From contig JANRLQ010000026.1 in assembly GCA_033762375.1 (NCBI GenBank), positions 248,001 to 312,000 of the forward strand: a stretch of DNA of 64,000 nt, read 5' to 3'. The translations under genes were made by a program, and so were the position numbers. Each line of letters starts with the position of its first letter. Within the stretch, counting starts at the first letter, position 1. The notes beneath the pieces are model-generated. The model made no database searches. It had not been told where the DNA came from and was given only the letters and a program-made list of their open reading frames with translations. This DNA is from RDXT01 sp033762375. GTDB taxonomy: Bacteria; Bacteroidota; Bacteroidia; J057. This document shows, one piece after another, positions 18,218 to 26,558 of this stretch.

Positions 18218-19585
18218 ATGCGTGTGCGTATCGGGATATGCCTGACAGGGGTACTCATCCTCAGCCAGGGTATGGCGCAGCCTCCGCACAGTCTCCGGAT
18301 GATGGCGGAGTGGGAGCCTGTCGAGTGGCTGGTAGTGAGCTGGCCCCAGCCTTTTCCTGCTCTCCGGGAGATTGTGTCGTATGCGCAGGAGGTATGCAGT
18401 GTGATGGTGATCACCCCAGACCCGCATACTGCCAGAGAATACCTGCTTCAGGGCAAGGTTCCTTTGTCAAGGGTCGTATTCAGGACGGCATCTGTGAACT
18501 CTGTCTGGATCCGGGACTATGGCCCCATGACCCTGTATGCAGGTGCAGCACAGACCCGCCTGTTAGCTGACTGGACCTATAACCGGCCCCGGCCTTTGGA
18601 TGACCGGGTACCGGAACTCATCTCTTTATGGCTGGGTGACAGCCTGCTGCCTACTGGTCCGCCCCAGCGTCTGCTCACCCATGCCGGGGGCAATCTCCTG
18701 GCGGACGGGCTCGGCACGGGATTTTCTTCCAGGCTTGTCCTGCGTGAAAACGCTCAGGGTATGTCCGGCAGCCGCGCCGAAAAACTGGTACGGGACATAG
18801 CACATGACTACCTGGGAATCAACCGGTATATTTTGATGCGTGAGCTTCCCTACGATGGTATTCACCACCTGGATATGCACCTCAAGCTGCTGGATGAAGA
18901 AACGCTCCTGGCAGGCATGTATCCCCCTGGCGTATCAGACGGCCCCTGGATAGCCCATAACCTGGCAGAACTTCAAGAGACCTACCAGAACCCCCTCGGC
19001 AGACCCTACCGTATTCTTCCCATACCTATGCCAACCGATCATGGCAGATACCCCGACCAGGGGGGCAGGTACTTTAGCTATGTAAACAGTGTCATCGTCA
19101 ATACCCTGGTACTGGTACCCCAGTACGGTCTCCCGGAAGACAGCCTGGCGCTGGAATTATACAGGCAGTACATGCCAGGGTATCACATTAAAGGTATCAA
19201 CTGCCGGGAAATGATCAGCGCAGGAGGTGCCCTGCATTGTCTTACCCAAACAATAGGGGTACGGGAGCCTTGCCAGATCATCCATGCACACCTGGATGCT
19301 CGTCCAGCGGGTGACACCTGGATACGGGCCCGCGTACATACAGCTGCAAACTTACAGGCTGTCGTGCTGGTATATGCACAGGGCCCTGAGGCAGACTGGC
19401 ATCGCATACCCATGACACAAGACACGGTGAGCGGGTACTGGGTAGCACAGCTTCCCCCGGGACAGGCCGGCGACTCCTGCCGGTATTACCTGGAAGCCAT
19501 CACCCCGTCGCGTACATTCCGGCGGCCCGCACCCGGCCCGGCAGGAGCCTGGGTAGTCCGGTGGCAAGCTTCACCCTACCGGTGA
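18218..19585 (+). CDS. secreted peptidylarginine/agmatine deiminase family protein
   Basis: This 455-residue member of the bacterial peptidylarginine deiminase (PAD_porph)/agmatine deiminase family hydrolyses a guanidino group to ureido plus ammonia. A signal peptide (GICLTGVLILSQGMAQ) makes it periplasmic or exported, unlike cytoplasmic agmatine deiminases. Catalytic features: SVWIRDYGPM (Asp), HAGGNLLADG (conserved GGN), HHLDMHLKLL (His/Asp) and the nucleophile Cys341 in SAGGALHCLTQ. About 100 residues after the Cys form a beta-rich tail with no clear T9SS sorting motif. A -7-like TACCTTTT at 18190-18197 precedes the ATG. Substrate could be peptidyl-arginine, free arginine or agmatine. Confidence 0.88.
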   Translation: MRVRIGICLTGVLILSQGMAQPPHSLRMMAEWEPVEWLVVSWPQPFPALREIVSYAQEVCSVMVITPDPHTAREYLLQGKVPLSRVVFRTASVNSVWIRDYGPMTLYAGAAQTRLLADWTYNRPRPLDDRVPELISLWLGDSLLPTGPPQRLLTHAGGNLLADGLGTGFSSRLVLRENAQGMSGSRAEKLVRDIAHDYLGINRYILMRELPYDGIHHLDMHLKLLDEETLLAGMYPPGVSDGPWIAHNLAELQETYQNPLGRPYRILPIPMPTDHGRYPDQGGRYFSYVNSVIVNTLVLVPQYGLPEDSLALELYRQYMPGYHIKGINCREMISAGGALHCLTQTIGVREPCQIIHAHLDARPAGDTWIRARVHTAANLQAVVLVYAQGPEADWHRIPMTQDTVSGYWVAQLPPGQAGDSCRYYLEAITPSRTFRRPAPGPAGAWVVRWQASPYR

Positions 19586-19624
19586 GAGATGCGATTATTC
19601 AACAGAAACATACGGTATTTTTAT

Positions 19625-19632
19625 TACCTTTG
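19625..19632 (+). promoter_or_regulatory. -7 element upstream of the UPF0104 gene
   Basis: TACCTTTG is an exact match to the TAnnTTTG consensus, 23 bases before the ATG at 19656. No good -33 element is visible at the expected distance. Confidence 0.5.
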
Positions 19633-19655
19633 TCGTCGTTTCGGCAGCCACTACG

Positions 19656-20690
19656 TTGCTGAAGTTTTTTTCATATCTGATGCAGAAAATCACCCGTCAG
19701 TTTTTTCAATTACTGCTGTGGACGCTGGTAGCAGTCGGGCTGGTATATCTGACCTTCAGGGACAGATCACTTGCTGACCTCCTTAGCGCTATGCGTCAGG
19801 CAGATCCATTTTGGGTGGGCATGAGCGCAGTAGCCCTCTTTTTTGTCCTGTTATTTCGGGCTATGCGCTGGAAAATCATGCTGGAGAGTGCGGGGCATCC
19901 CAGTACGGCCCGCAATACGATGATTTCCACCCTGATCTGTTACCTTGTCAACAGCCTTACACCCAAGCTTGGGGAGGTGGTGCGCTGCTCCGTCCTCCTG
20001 CGTACCGATAAGGTACCGGTAGCTGTGAGCCTGGGCACGGTCGTCAGTGAGCGGGTCCTGGATATTCTGATCCTGTTTGGTGGGCTGGGCATGGTGATTG
20101 TCCTGGAGTCAAAACGGCTGGGAGGTATTTTTACCCAAATGGCGCATCAGGTATCGGCCTCTTTGTCACCGGCTGGCATAGCAATCATAAGCATACTCAT
20201 GGCGGGCGGCTTACTTATTGGCTGGTACGTCATCACCCATAGATACAACAACAACAACGGACTGATGTACCGGGTACAAACCTTCGCCCGGAGTACTGTG
20301 GAGTCTGCGAAGAGTGTATTTAGCCTGAATAAACCAGGATTATTTATTCTTCACACCATCCTCATCTGGATTGCCCTTGTCCTGATGAATTATTTTTTCC
20401 TCCTGGCCCTGCCCGAGACCCAGCACCTGAGTGTGTATTATGCGTTTGTATTGTTGTTTATCGGAGGGTTAGGCTGGGCTATGCCGGTACCTGGCGGGAT
20501 CGGCACGACTCATTATCTGGTGCTGCAGGTATTCCTGGCACTGGGCCTGAGCGGAGCCGCAGGCCAGGATGTAGGACTCCTCTCCAATGCGGCCACCTTT
20601 ATTTTCACCATATTATATGGTATCGCAGGCTGGATAGGATATATACCCTACTTCCGGCCATCAGCAGAAGCGAACCCAGCGAGCCATTAA
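19656..20690 (+). CDS. UPF0104/lysylphosphatidylglycerol-synthase-TM family membrane protein
   Basis: This 344-residue integral membrane protein has seven to eight transmembrane helices in the pattern of the YbhN/UPF0104 (LPG_synthase_TM) family. Signature segments are FRAMRWKIMLESAGH, ICYLVNSLTPKLGEVVRCSV, VSLGTVVSERVLDILILFGG and WAMPVPGGIGTTHYLVLQVF. Family members act as flippases or transporters of lipids or polyprenyl sugars in some species; here the role is undetermined. It lacks the soluble aminoacyl-transferase domain of MprF. ATG at 19656 or the in-frame ATG at 19680 could both be used. No operon partner is evident. Confidence 0.87.
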   Translation: MLKFFSYLMQKITRQFFQLLLWTLVAVGLVYLTFRDRSLADLLSAMRQADPFWVGMSAVALFFVLLFRAMRWKIMLESAGHPSTARNTMISTLICYLVNSLTPKLGEVVRCSVLLRTDKVPVAVSLGTVVSERVLDILILFGGLGMVIVLESKRLGGIFTQMAHQVSASLSPAGIAIISILMAGGLLIGWYVITHRYNNNNGLMYRVQTFARSTVESAKSVFSLNKPGLFILHTILIWIALVLMNYFFLLALPETQHLSVYYAFVLLFIGGLGWAMPVPGGIGTTHYLVLQVFLALGLSGAAGQDVGLLSNAATFIFTILYGIAGWIGYIPYFRPSAEANPASH

Positions 20691-20754
20691 CACACGCACG
20701 CGCCTGCCATCAGTTTTTTTGTGAATATATCGGGTGTTTCTCATGGAGAATCCC

Positions 20755-20762
20755 TAACTTTG
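20755..20762 (+). promoter_or_regulatory. -7 element of guaB promoter
   Basis: TAACTTTG exactly fits TAnnTTTG and lies 31 bases before the guaB ATG at 20794. The -33 region is only weakly matched. Confidence 0.55.
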
Positions 20763-20793
20763 TCCGGCAAATATCCATAAGGTTATTTGCAAT

Positions 20794-22260
20794 ATGGCAG
20801 ACACGCCTAAAATCCTCTACGAGGGACTCGCCTATGATGATGTCCTTCTGTTGCCCGGTTACTCGGAAGTGCTTCCCCGTGAAGTCAACATTTCTTCCTT
20901 TCTTACCCCTGAGATCCGCCTGAACCTGCCGATTGTAAGCTCGGCCATGGACACCGTCACGGAGCACAAAATGGCTATCGGCATGGCAGCCAGCGGGGGT
21001 ATGGGGATCATCCACAAAAACATGAGCATTGAGGCCCAGGCAGAAGAAGTCCGCCGGGTCAAGCGCTCTGAGAGTGGTATGATCGTGGACCCGATCACCC
21101 TGACTGCTGATAATACCCTGCAGGAGGCCGATCGTATCATGCGCGAAAACCGCATCGGAGGCATTCCGGTAGTAGATCAGCACCACAAGCTGGTCGGGAT
21201 TATCACCAACCGGGATATGCGGTTTGAGCAGGCTGACGGACGCAAGGTCAAGGAGCTCATGACCAGCACCAACCTGATCACGGCCCCGCTGGGTACAACC
21301 CTGGAGCAGGCTGAAGAAATCATTCGCACTTACAAAGTAGAAAAACTCCCGGTGGTAGCCGCAGATGGTACCCTCGTGGGCCTGATCACCTACCGGGATA
21401 TTATCAAACGACAGACGTTCCCCAACGCATGCAAAGATCACTACGGACGACTACGCGTAGGAGCGGCTGTAGGTGTCGCGGCTGATACCTTCGACAGGAT
21501 CGAGGCGCTGGACCGGGCCGGGGTAGATGTGATCACCGTAGATACGGCTCATGGGCACTCCAGAGGGGTCCTGGAACTGATCAAGTCTATCCGGGCAAAA
21601 TATCCTGATATGCAGCTCATTGGCGGCAATATCGCGACCCGGGAGGGTGCTCAGGCGCTGATAGACGCTGGTGTAAATGCCGTGAAGGTAGGGGTGGGCC
21701 CAGGAAGTATCTGTACCACCCGGGTGATCGCCGGTATTGGGGTCCCTCAGCTTAGTGCTGTCATTGAAGCCGCCAAAGCTGCCAACCCTGCAGGTATCCC
21801 CATTATTGCAGACGGAGGGATCAAGTACTCCGGCGATATGGTCAAGGCGCTGGCAGGTGGGGCCAACTGTATCATGGCGGGCAGTATCCTGGCCGGCTCA
21901 GATGAAAGCCCGGGGGAAACGGTTCTCTACGAAGGCCGCAAATTTAAAACGTACCGGGGTATGGGCTCTATTGAGGCCATGAAAGAAGGAAGCAAGGACC
22001 GGTACTTCCAGGATGCGGAAGACGACATCAAGAAGCTGGTCCCGGAGGGCATCGTAGGACGGGTGGCCTACAAAGGCAAAGTCAGCGAAGTCCTGTACCA
22101 GATGGAAGGTGGGTTACGTGCAGGTATGGGCTACTGTGGAGCTGCTGATATTCCGGCGCTCCAGAAGTGCTCCTTTATCCGGATCACCAGTGCTGGTCTG
22201 CGGGAAAGCCACCCGCACGATGTTCAGATCATCAAGGAGGCCCCTAACTACTCACGCTGA
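20794..22260 (+). CDS. guaB: inosine-5'-monophosphate dehydrogenase
   Basis: IMP dehydrogenase oxidises IMP to XMP with NAD+, the committed step to GMP. The 488 residues match the usual length. The TIM barrel starts with YDDVLLLPGYSEVLP. Two CBS domains are inserted at about residues 95-210 (VDPITLTADNTLQEADRIMR; KVEKLPVVAADGTLVGLIT). The catalytic loop has Cys307 in GPGSICTTRVIAG, and phosphate binding is by IADGGIKYSGDMVKALAGGA. The flap contains YRGMGSIEAM and SKDRYFQ. It is transcribed alone. Confidence 0.98.
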   Translation: MADTPKILYEGLAYDDVLLLPGYSEVLPREVNISSFLTPEIRLNLPIVSSAMDTVTEHKMAIGMAASGGMGIIHKNMSIEAQAEEVRRVKRSESGMIVDPITLTADNTLQEADRIMRENRIGGIPVVDQHHKLVGIITNRDMRFEQADGRKVKELMTSTNLITAPLGTTLEQAEEIIRTYKVEKLPVVAADGTLVGLITYRDIIKRQTFPNACKDHYGRLRVGAAVGVAADTFDRIEALDRAGVDVITVDTAHGHSRGVLELIKSIRAKYPDMQLIGGNIATREGAQALIDAGVNAVKVGVGPGSICTTRVIAGIGVPQLSAVIEAAKAANPAGIPIIADGGIKYSGDMVKALAGGANCIMAGSILAGSDESPGETVLYEGRKFKTYRGMGSIEAMKEGSKDRYFQDAEDDIKKLVPEGIVGRVAYKGKVSEVLYQMEGGLRAGMGYCGAADIPALQKCSFIRITSAGLRESHPHDVQIIKEAPNYSR

Positions 22261-22287
22261 GTGGCCTGACCGGGTAGTGACCTGCTT

Positions 22288-23574
22288 TCAGCGCACGGGA
22301 TGTACCTGATACACTTTCCGGACCGGGTCATAAAACCCTACATACTGCCGGCCCTGCCACGTAAAAACGGTACGGGCCGGCTTTTTTGTTCGAAAAACCG
22401 ATACAGGCTGTCTGCCTGCAGCCAGGGGCAATCCTGCGGGTTGCAGGCTCCCGCCCTGCATCTGACAACTCAGCACTACCTCCCGGTACTGGGTTTCCAG
22501 CACAAGACCTGTAGCCCCCCGGACCTGTACGGGCGTAAGCCCTCCCAACAACAGTTCATACCCTGCGCTGTCCGGGCCGGAGCGTACACTCACGGCCCAG
22601 CCGGGTGCCAGCAGTGCCAGGTCCATCCAGCTCCCGATGTCTGACAGTGAGCGCGTCTCACCAGACTCGTCGGTCTGGTACAGGCTGGCGGCCAATACGG
22701 ATCCCCGCCCCAGTGCCAGGGTGCCAGCAGAACGTCCGGTACGCAGATGGTGCAGGGCTACTATGACTGAGTCAGTGCCTAATACTGCCTGTATCAGCCA
22801 GTCTCCATGTAAAAATGTATGATACCGCACCGCTGTCGCTGTCTGAGGCATGGCGATGGCATACTCTTGAATCTGTCCCAGCGTCAGGTCAATTTCCAAT
22901 ATATGCGTGGAGTCTGGTGCATCCAGCGTGATCCTGACATATCCCTCCCCCGGATATAACTTGGCGGGTGATGCTACCGCTGCCAGGGATGGCACTTCGT
23001 CAGGCACCACCTGTACCAGACGCTGCTGGTAACGCTGCAGGATATCCCACCGGCGCACCGGCATATCCAGGGTCCTGAGGGCCTGTCCCCCCTCAAACCG
23101 GCACAACCTCAGCCCGCGGCCCTCCGGGGGTATGCGCAGCACATGCAGCCTGCCTCCTTGCGTGACCGTCCCCCAGTAAGCACTCCTGCCCCGGAGCAGT
23201 GCGGGATCCAGCACAACCTGTGAGCTGCTGCCCGTCTCTTTGCGGACGACCATCGCTTGCCAGGCTTCACCATCTCCCGAGCGGAAGTAGAGGCTCACTT
23301 CCTGATCAGACACGGTCATGCCCAGCATCTGCATCTCCTCTGGTCGTGGGAGGCCCTGCACCCGCCAGGAGGCCTGTACGCTCATATCGGGCGAAAGCAA
23401 AAACAGACGGGCTTCTCCTCCATCGGCCAGCAACAAAGCCACACCATCCGGATGTACCACTGACCAACTGGTGGCGCCATCCGACAGGGGCATTACGGTC
23501 TGAAAAACAGGCTGTGCCGTCAGGCGCTGCCAGACCAGGCACAGAAGCAGGATCCCCAGATATGACTTATTCAT
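22288..23574 (-). CDS. secreted beta-rich protein of unknown function
   Basis: This 428-residue protein has a signal peptide (YLGILLLCLVWQRLTAQ). The mature protein is made of short, repetitive beta-strand segments (GVALLLADGGEARLFLLSPD; LHHLRTGRSAGTLALGRGSV) suggestive of a beta-propeller, but I cannot assign a family. It stands convergent to guaB and about 80 bases after the terminator of the PspA unit. It has no lipobox, transmembrane anchor or clear T9SS domain, so a periplasmic location is most likely. Confidence 0.65.
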   Translation of the reverse strand: MNKSYLGILLLCLVWQRLTAQPVFQTVMPLSDGATSWSVVHPDGVALLLADGGEARLFLLSPDMSVQASWRVQGLPRPEEMQMLGMTVSDQEVSLYFRSGDGEAWQAMVVRKETGSSSQVVLDPALLRGRSAYWGTVTQGGRLHVLRIPPEGRGLRLCRFEGGQALRTLDMPVRRWDILQRYQQRLVQVVPDEVPSLAAVASPAKLYPGEGYVRITLDAPDSTHILEIDLTLGQIQEYAIAMPQTATAVRYHTFLHGDWLIQAVLGTDSVIVALHHLRTGRSAGTLALGRGSVLAASLYQTDESGETRSLSDIGSWMDLALLAPGWAVSVRSGPDSAGYELLLGGLTPVQVRGATGLVLETQYREVVLSCQMQGGSLQPAGLPLAAGRQPVSVFRTKKPARTVFTWQGRQYVGFYDPVRKVYQVHPVR

Positions 23575-23600
23575 CTGACCATAGATTTATGACTAAACGA

Positions 23601-23630
23601 AAAATCCCTGTATGCTCATACAGGGATTTT
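23601..23630 (-). terminator. intrinsic terminator of the pspA unit
   Basis: A 30-base perfect inverted repeat (14-base arms, two-base centre) sits 21 bases after the stop codon of the 150-aa coiled-coil gene. On the minus strand it ends in ATTTTT. Confidence 0.75.
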
Positions 23631-23651
23631 AATCTTGACCTGATAGTTGCG

Positions 23652-24104
23652 TCAGAAATCACCCATCCGTTTTTTGGACTGGGTATCTGCCGGGTCTGCT
23701 GGTTTTTGCTCCTGGGCTGGCACCTCCGGTGAGGGAGTAGCGGGTGTTTCAGGTGGCAACAGTCCCATTTCCCGCTTCATCTGTTCTACCAGCTGAGCAG
23801 CGGAGAGTTTTTCCAGCTCAGCTTGTTTGGCCAGTGCTTCCAGCTTATCATAGGTAGAAAGGGCTGAGTCAAGGGCCATATCCACCTTAGCTTCTGCCAA
23901 TGCAGAGGCCTCATTGAGCTTACCGATCCAGGCATCACTGTCGTCTTCAAGACCAGCGACCATATCCGTCAGGGCATTGTTGAGCTTCTGGGTTTCGCGG
24001 AGCTGCTTGACTTTCTCCAGAAACTCTTTTCGCTGTACCAGGTCTTGTTTGTACTCAGCCTTCATCTGCTCTTTGAGGAGCCTGCGTTTTTCTTCGCCCG
24101 TCAT
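23652..24104 (-). CDS. small coiled-coil partner of PspA (unknown function)
   Basis: This 150-residue soluble, highly charged helical protein begins with a long coiled coil (about residues 3-100: KRRLLKEQMKAEYKQDLVQR). It ends in a Pro/Glu-rich tail. Residues 96-112, EKLSAAQLVEQMKREMGL, closely match the C-terminal motif of the adjacent PspA, EKLRAADLVKQFKLEMGL. That shared motif and the co-oriented position 65 bases downstream of pspA suggest that it binds or regulates PspA, or derives from the PspA C-terminus. This is inferred; I know no named family for it. Confidence 0.7.
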   Translation of the reverse strand: MTGEEKRRLLKEQMKAEYKQDLVQRKEFLEKVKQLRETQKLNNALTDMVAGLEDDSDAWIGKLNEASALAEAKVDMALDSALSTYDKLEALAKQAELEKLSAAQLVEQMKREMGLLPPETPATPSPEVPAQEQKPADPADTQSKKRMGDF

Positions 24105-24169
24105 GATGCTGTACTGATTTTCAGATGAACGTTTTCTGCACGGCTGCCGACAGTATGCCGGCAGGCTGA

Positions 24170-24898
24170 TTATTCTTTTTGTTTGGCCGGACGATCGAGG
24201 TCCAGGTCATCCAGGAGCGGATCCGTTTTAGGCGTATCGAGGCCCATTTCGAGTTTAAACTGCTTGACGAGGTCAGCTGCACGGAGTTTTTCAGCTTCTT
24301 CTTCGATCTTGAGGCTGTCCGTATCTACTGATTCGAGGGCCATCTCCATGCGGGCTTCGTTTTTGGCCGTTTGCTCATTGATTTTGGTGAGCATCTCATC
24401 ATGAGTGGCATCTACCCCTGCTACCTCAAAGGACTCCAGGGTATCCGCAATTTTGGCCTGCCACTTGGCGCGTTCATGTGCGCGGAGGGCGTCACGAGCC
24501 TCGGCTATTTTTTTCTCCCGCTGGCGCATGAATACTTTTTTGACCTCCAGCGATTTTTCGTACGCTTTTTTGGCGGTCTCGTATTGCTCCTTGCTTTGGA
24601 TGAGCTGGGACTTGATAGACTCCAGCCGCAGGGCATAGTTCTGGGCAATGTCATCACGCCCCGCCTGGATAGCGGCTTTCATCTTGGATGCCAGATCAGC
24701 GTACTCCCGCTTCATGCGCTCCATTTCCTTCTCCAGGAGATTCACACTGGCTTTGACGGTGGCAATATTCTCATTCATCCGGGGGATCTGGTCATTCAGT
24801 TCCCGGATATTTTGCTCCAAAATGAGCTTAGGGTCTTCAATGGAGGTGATCAGGCCACCAAAGATTGACTTAATCGCCCGGATGAATCGTTTCCACAT
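24170..24898 (-). CDS. pspA: PspA/IM30 (ESCRT-III-like) family protein
   Basis: This 242-residue PspA/Vipp1 homologue is an ESCRT-III-like membrane-stabilising protein. The N-terminal amphipathic helix (MWKRFIRAIKSIFGGLITSI) and the DPKLILEQNIRELND segment are typical, followed by the long helical hairpin (about residues 25-150) and the C-terminal helices. The C-terminal motif EKLRAADLVKQFKLEMGL is repeated in the downstream small protein. No PspB, PspC or PspF gene is nearby, so the E. coli style control circuit is absent. A weak -7-like TATATCTG precedes the gene. Confidence 0.92.
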   Translation of the reverse strand: MWKRFIRAIKSIFGGLITSIEDPKLILEQNIRELNDQIPRMNENIATVKASVNLLEKEMERMKREYADLASKMKAAIQAGRDDIAQNYALRLESIKSQLIQSKEQYETAKKAYEKSLEVKKVFMRQREKKIAEARDALRAHERAKWQAKIADTLESFEVAGVDATHDEMLTKINEQTAKNEARMEMALESVDTDSLKIEEEAEKLRAADLVKQFKLEMGLDTPKTDPLLDDLDLDRPAKQKE

Positions 24899-24961
24899 AA
24901 GGAAATTGGTTATCAGATATAAAGAGTGTGATTGATTCTTACGAAAAAAACACGCACAGGG

Positions 24962-25981
24962 TTAATCAAACACGGGAGCCTTCCCGTATTTTCCGTACTT
25001 CTGAATAAACGACTCCAATTTAAGAACTTCTTCTTTATTTCCTATAAAAAGCGGGGTACGCTGGTGCAGGGTTTGTGGCGGGATGTCCAGGATATTGCCC
25101 CGGCCATGTGAAGCCAGGCCCCCTGCCTGCTCCGCGATGAAGGCCATCGGATTGGCCTCAAAGCAGAGGCGGAGCTTACCTCCGGGGTTGTCCACGGTCC
25201 CCGGGTACATAAAAATCCCTCCTTTGAGCAGGTTTCGGTGAAAATCAGATACCATCGAGCCGATATACCGGGAGCTGTACGGTGTGGGAGAGTCCCGCTT
25301 GATGTGCCGGAGATATTGTTTGGTACCCTCAAAAAAATTGCGGTAGTGCCCTTCATTGACGGAGTAGGTCTTACAGGATGCCGGAAAACGCATGCGCGGA
25401 TGTGAGAGCAGAAACTCTCCGATAGAGGGGTCCAGGGTGAACCCATTCACCCCGTTGCCGGTCGTATATACCAGCATGGTGCTGGAGCCATATAATACAT
25501 ATCCGGCTGCCACCTGCTCACTGCCACGCTGCAAGAGGTCCTCGCGGGTGAGCTCCCCCTCCAGGTGCTTGCGGCGGTAGATGGAAAAAATGGTACCGAC
25601 TGATACATTGACGTCTATGTTGGAGCTGCCATCCAGCGGATCTATCAGCACGATATACTTGCCGGTACTGTCAGGACTGAATATAAAATCCTCGTTTTCT
25701 TCTGAGCCTACTGCGCTGACCATCCGCCCCTTAAACAAAGCGTCTATCATCTGCTCGTTGGCAAACACATCGAGTTTTTGTACCTGCTCTCCCTGCACAT
25801 TGATGTCTCCGGTGAGGCCGAGGATATCCACAAGTCCGGCTTTGTTGACTTCCCGGTTTACGAGGCGGCTGGCCAGGACGATGTCGCGCAGGATCTTGGA
25901 GAGCTGGCCAGTGGCATAGGGAAAATCCTGCTCATTCTGGATGATAAATTGCTCCAGGGTGGTGATGCGGTTGGTAGTCAT
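24962..25981 (-). CDS. fbp: class I fructose-1,6-bisphosphatase
   Basis: Fructose-1,6-bisphosphatase hydrolyses fructose-1,6-bisphosphate to fructose-6-phosphate in gluconeogenesis. The 339-residue length and the metal site DPLDGSSNIDVNVSVGTIFS place it in class I. Substrate-binding segments YVLYGSSTMLVYTTGNGVNG and GGIFMYPGTVDNPGGKLRLC are also present. An N-terminal part TTLEQFIIQNEQDFP matches bacterial members. It is monocistronic, preceded by an AT-rich 318-base gap shared with the tRNA genes. Confidence 0.97.
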   Translation of the reverse strand: MTTNRITTLEQFIIQNEQDFPYATGQLSKILRDIVLASRLVNREVNKAGLVDILGLTGDINVQGEQVQKLDVFANEQMIDALFKGRMVSAVGSEENEDFIFSPDSTGKYIVLIDPLDGSSNIDVNVSVGTIFSIYRRKHLEGELTREDLLQRGSEQVAAGYVLYGSSTMLVYTTGNGVNGFTLDPSIGEFLLSHPRMRFPASCKTYSVNEGHYRNFFEGTKQYLRHIKRDSPTPYSSRYIGSMVSDFHRNLLKGGIFMYPGTVDNPGGKLRLCFEANPMAFIAEQAGGLASHGRGNILDIPPQTLHQRTPLFIGNKEEVLKLESFIQKYGKYGKAPVFD

Positions 25982-26227
25982 AACGGGGGGGTAATATTCA
26001 GCGAATTTACGCTAAAATCTGTTTTTCGCACCATTTATTTACGAATAAATATCCTGAAAAACAATCTGTTGGCGCACAATTATCACTATCTCAAAGATAC
26101 AATTCCGGTATTGCCATATTGTCGGAACAGGCGATTATGGGATTGTCATTTTTTCAAAAACAGACAACGTTCACCCGGATGCTTCGTATAAAAATCGTCT
26201 CTGGATAAATAAAAAGCCGGAGGACAC
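25982..26227. other. AT-rich intergenic region between fbp and the tRNA genes
   Basis: The fbp-side end should carry the fbp promoter (minus strand TAAATTCG is one base from TAnnTTTG). The rest holds no open frame, repeat or stem-loop that I can support, apart from a weak palindrome around TTTATTTACGAATAAA. Confidence 0.4.
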
Positions 26228-26259
26228 TTGACATTTTGCAGAAGATCGTCTTATCTTTG
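26228..26259 (+). promoter_or_regulatory. Bacteroidota promoter of the tRNA operon
   Basis: TTGAC (26228-26232) and TATCTTTG (26252-26259) are separated by 19 bases, matching the -33/-7 consensus almost perfectly. The predicted transcription start near 26266 is about 35 bases before tRNA-Lys. Confidence 0.8.
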
Positions 26260-26299
26260 CATCCGCAATTAAGACAGCGGTCTTTGTCGCTACAAGTCT

Positions 26300-26372
26300 G
26301 ATTCGATAGCTCAGTCGGTAGAGCATCTCACTTTTAATGAGAGGGTCCTGGGTTCGAGTCCCAGTCGAATCA
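26300..26372 (+). tRNA. tRNA-Lys (anticodon TTT)
   Basis: The 73-base cloverleaf has a seven-pair acceptor stem (GATTCGA/TCGAATC), a D-loop with AGCTCAGTCGGTAGAGC, anticodon loop CTTTTAA on a TCTCA/TGAGA stem, and a T-arm GGTTCGAGTCC. CCA is not encoded. The discriminator base is A. Confidence 0.95.
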
Positions 26373-26416
26373 CTTCCTGATCATGGACACGGGTCATGAT
26401 CATATACATTACCCTT

Positions 26417-26500
26417 ACCCAGGTGGCGGAATTGGTAGACGCACTACTTTGAGGGGGTAGCGCCCGTTCGGGTGTAGGGGTTCGACTCCCCTCCTGGGTA
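26417..26500 (+). tRNA. tRNA-Leu (anticodon GAG)
   Basis: The 84-base class II tRNA has acceptor ACCCAGG/CCTGGGT, a D-arm GGCGGAATTGGTAGACGC, anticodon loop TTGAGGG, a long variable arm (CGCCCGTTCGGGTG) and T-loop GTTCGAC. CCA is not encoded. It lies 44 bases after tRNA-Lys and is probably on the same transcript. Confidence 0.95.
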
Positions 26501-26558
26501 CTTACTATCATAAAAAGCTGTCCTGAGTGGGGCAGCTATTTTTGTGGCTCATGTATAA

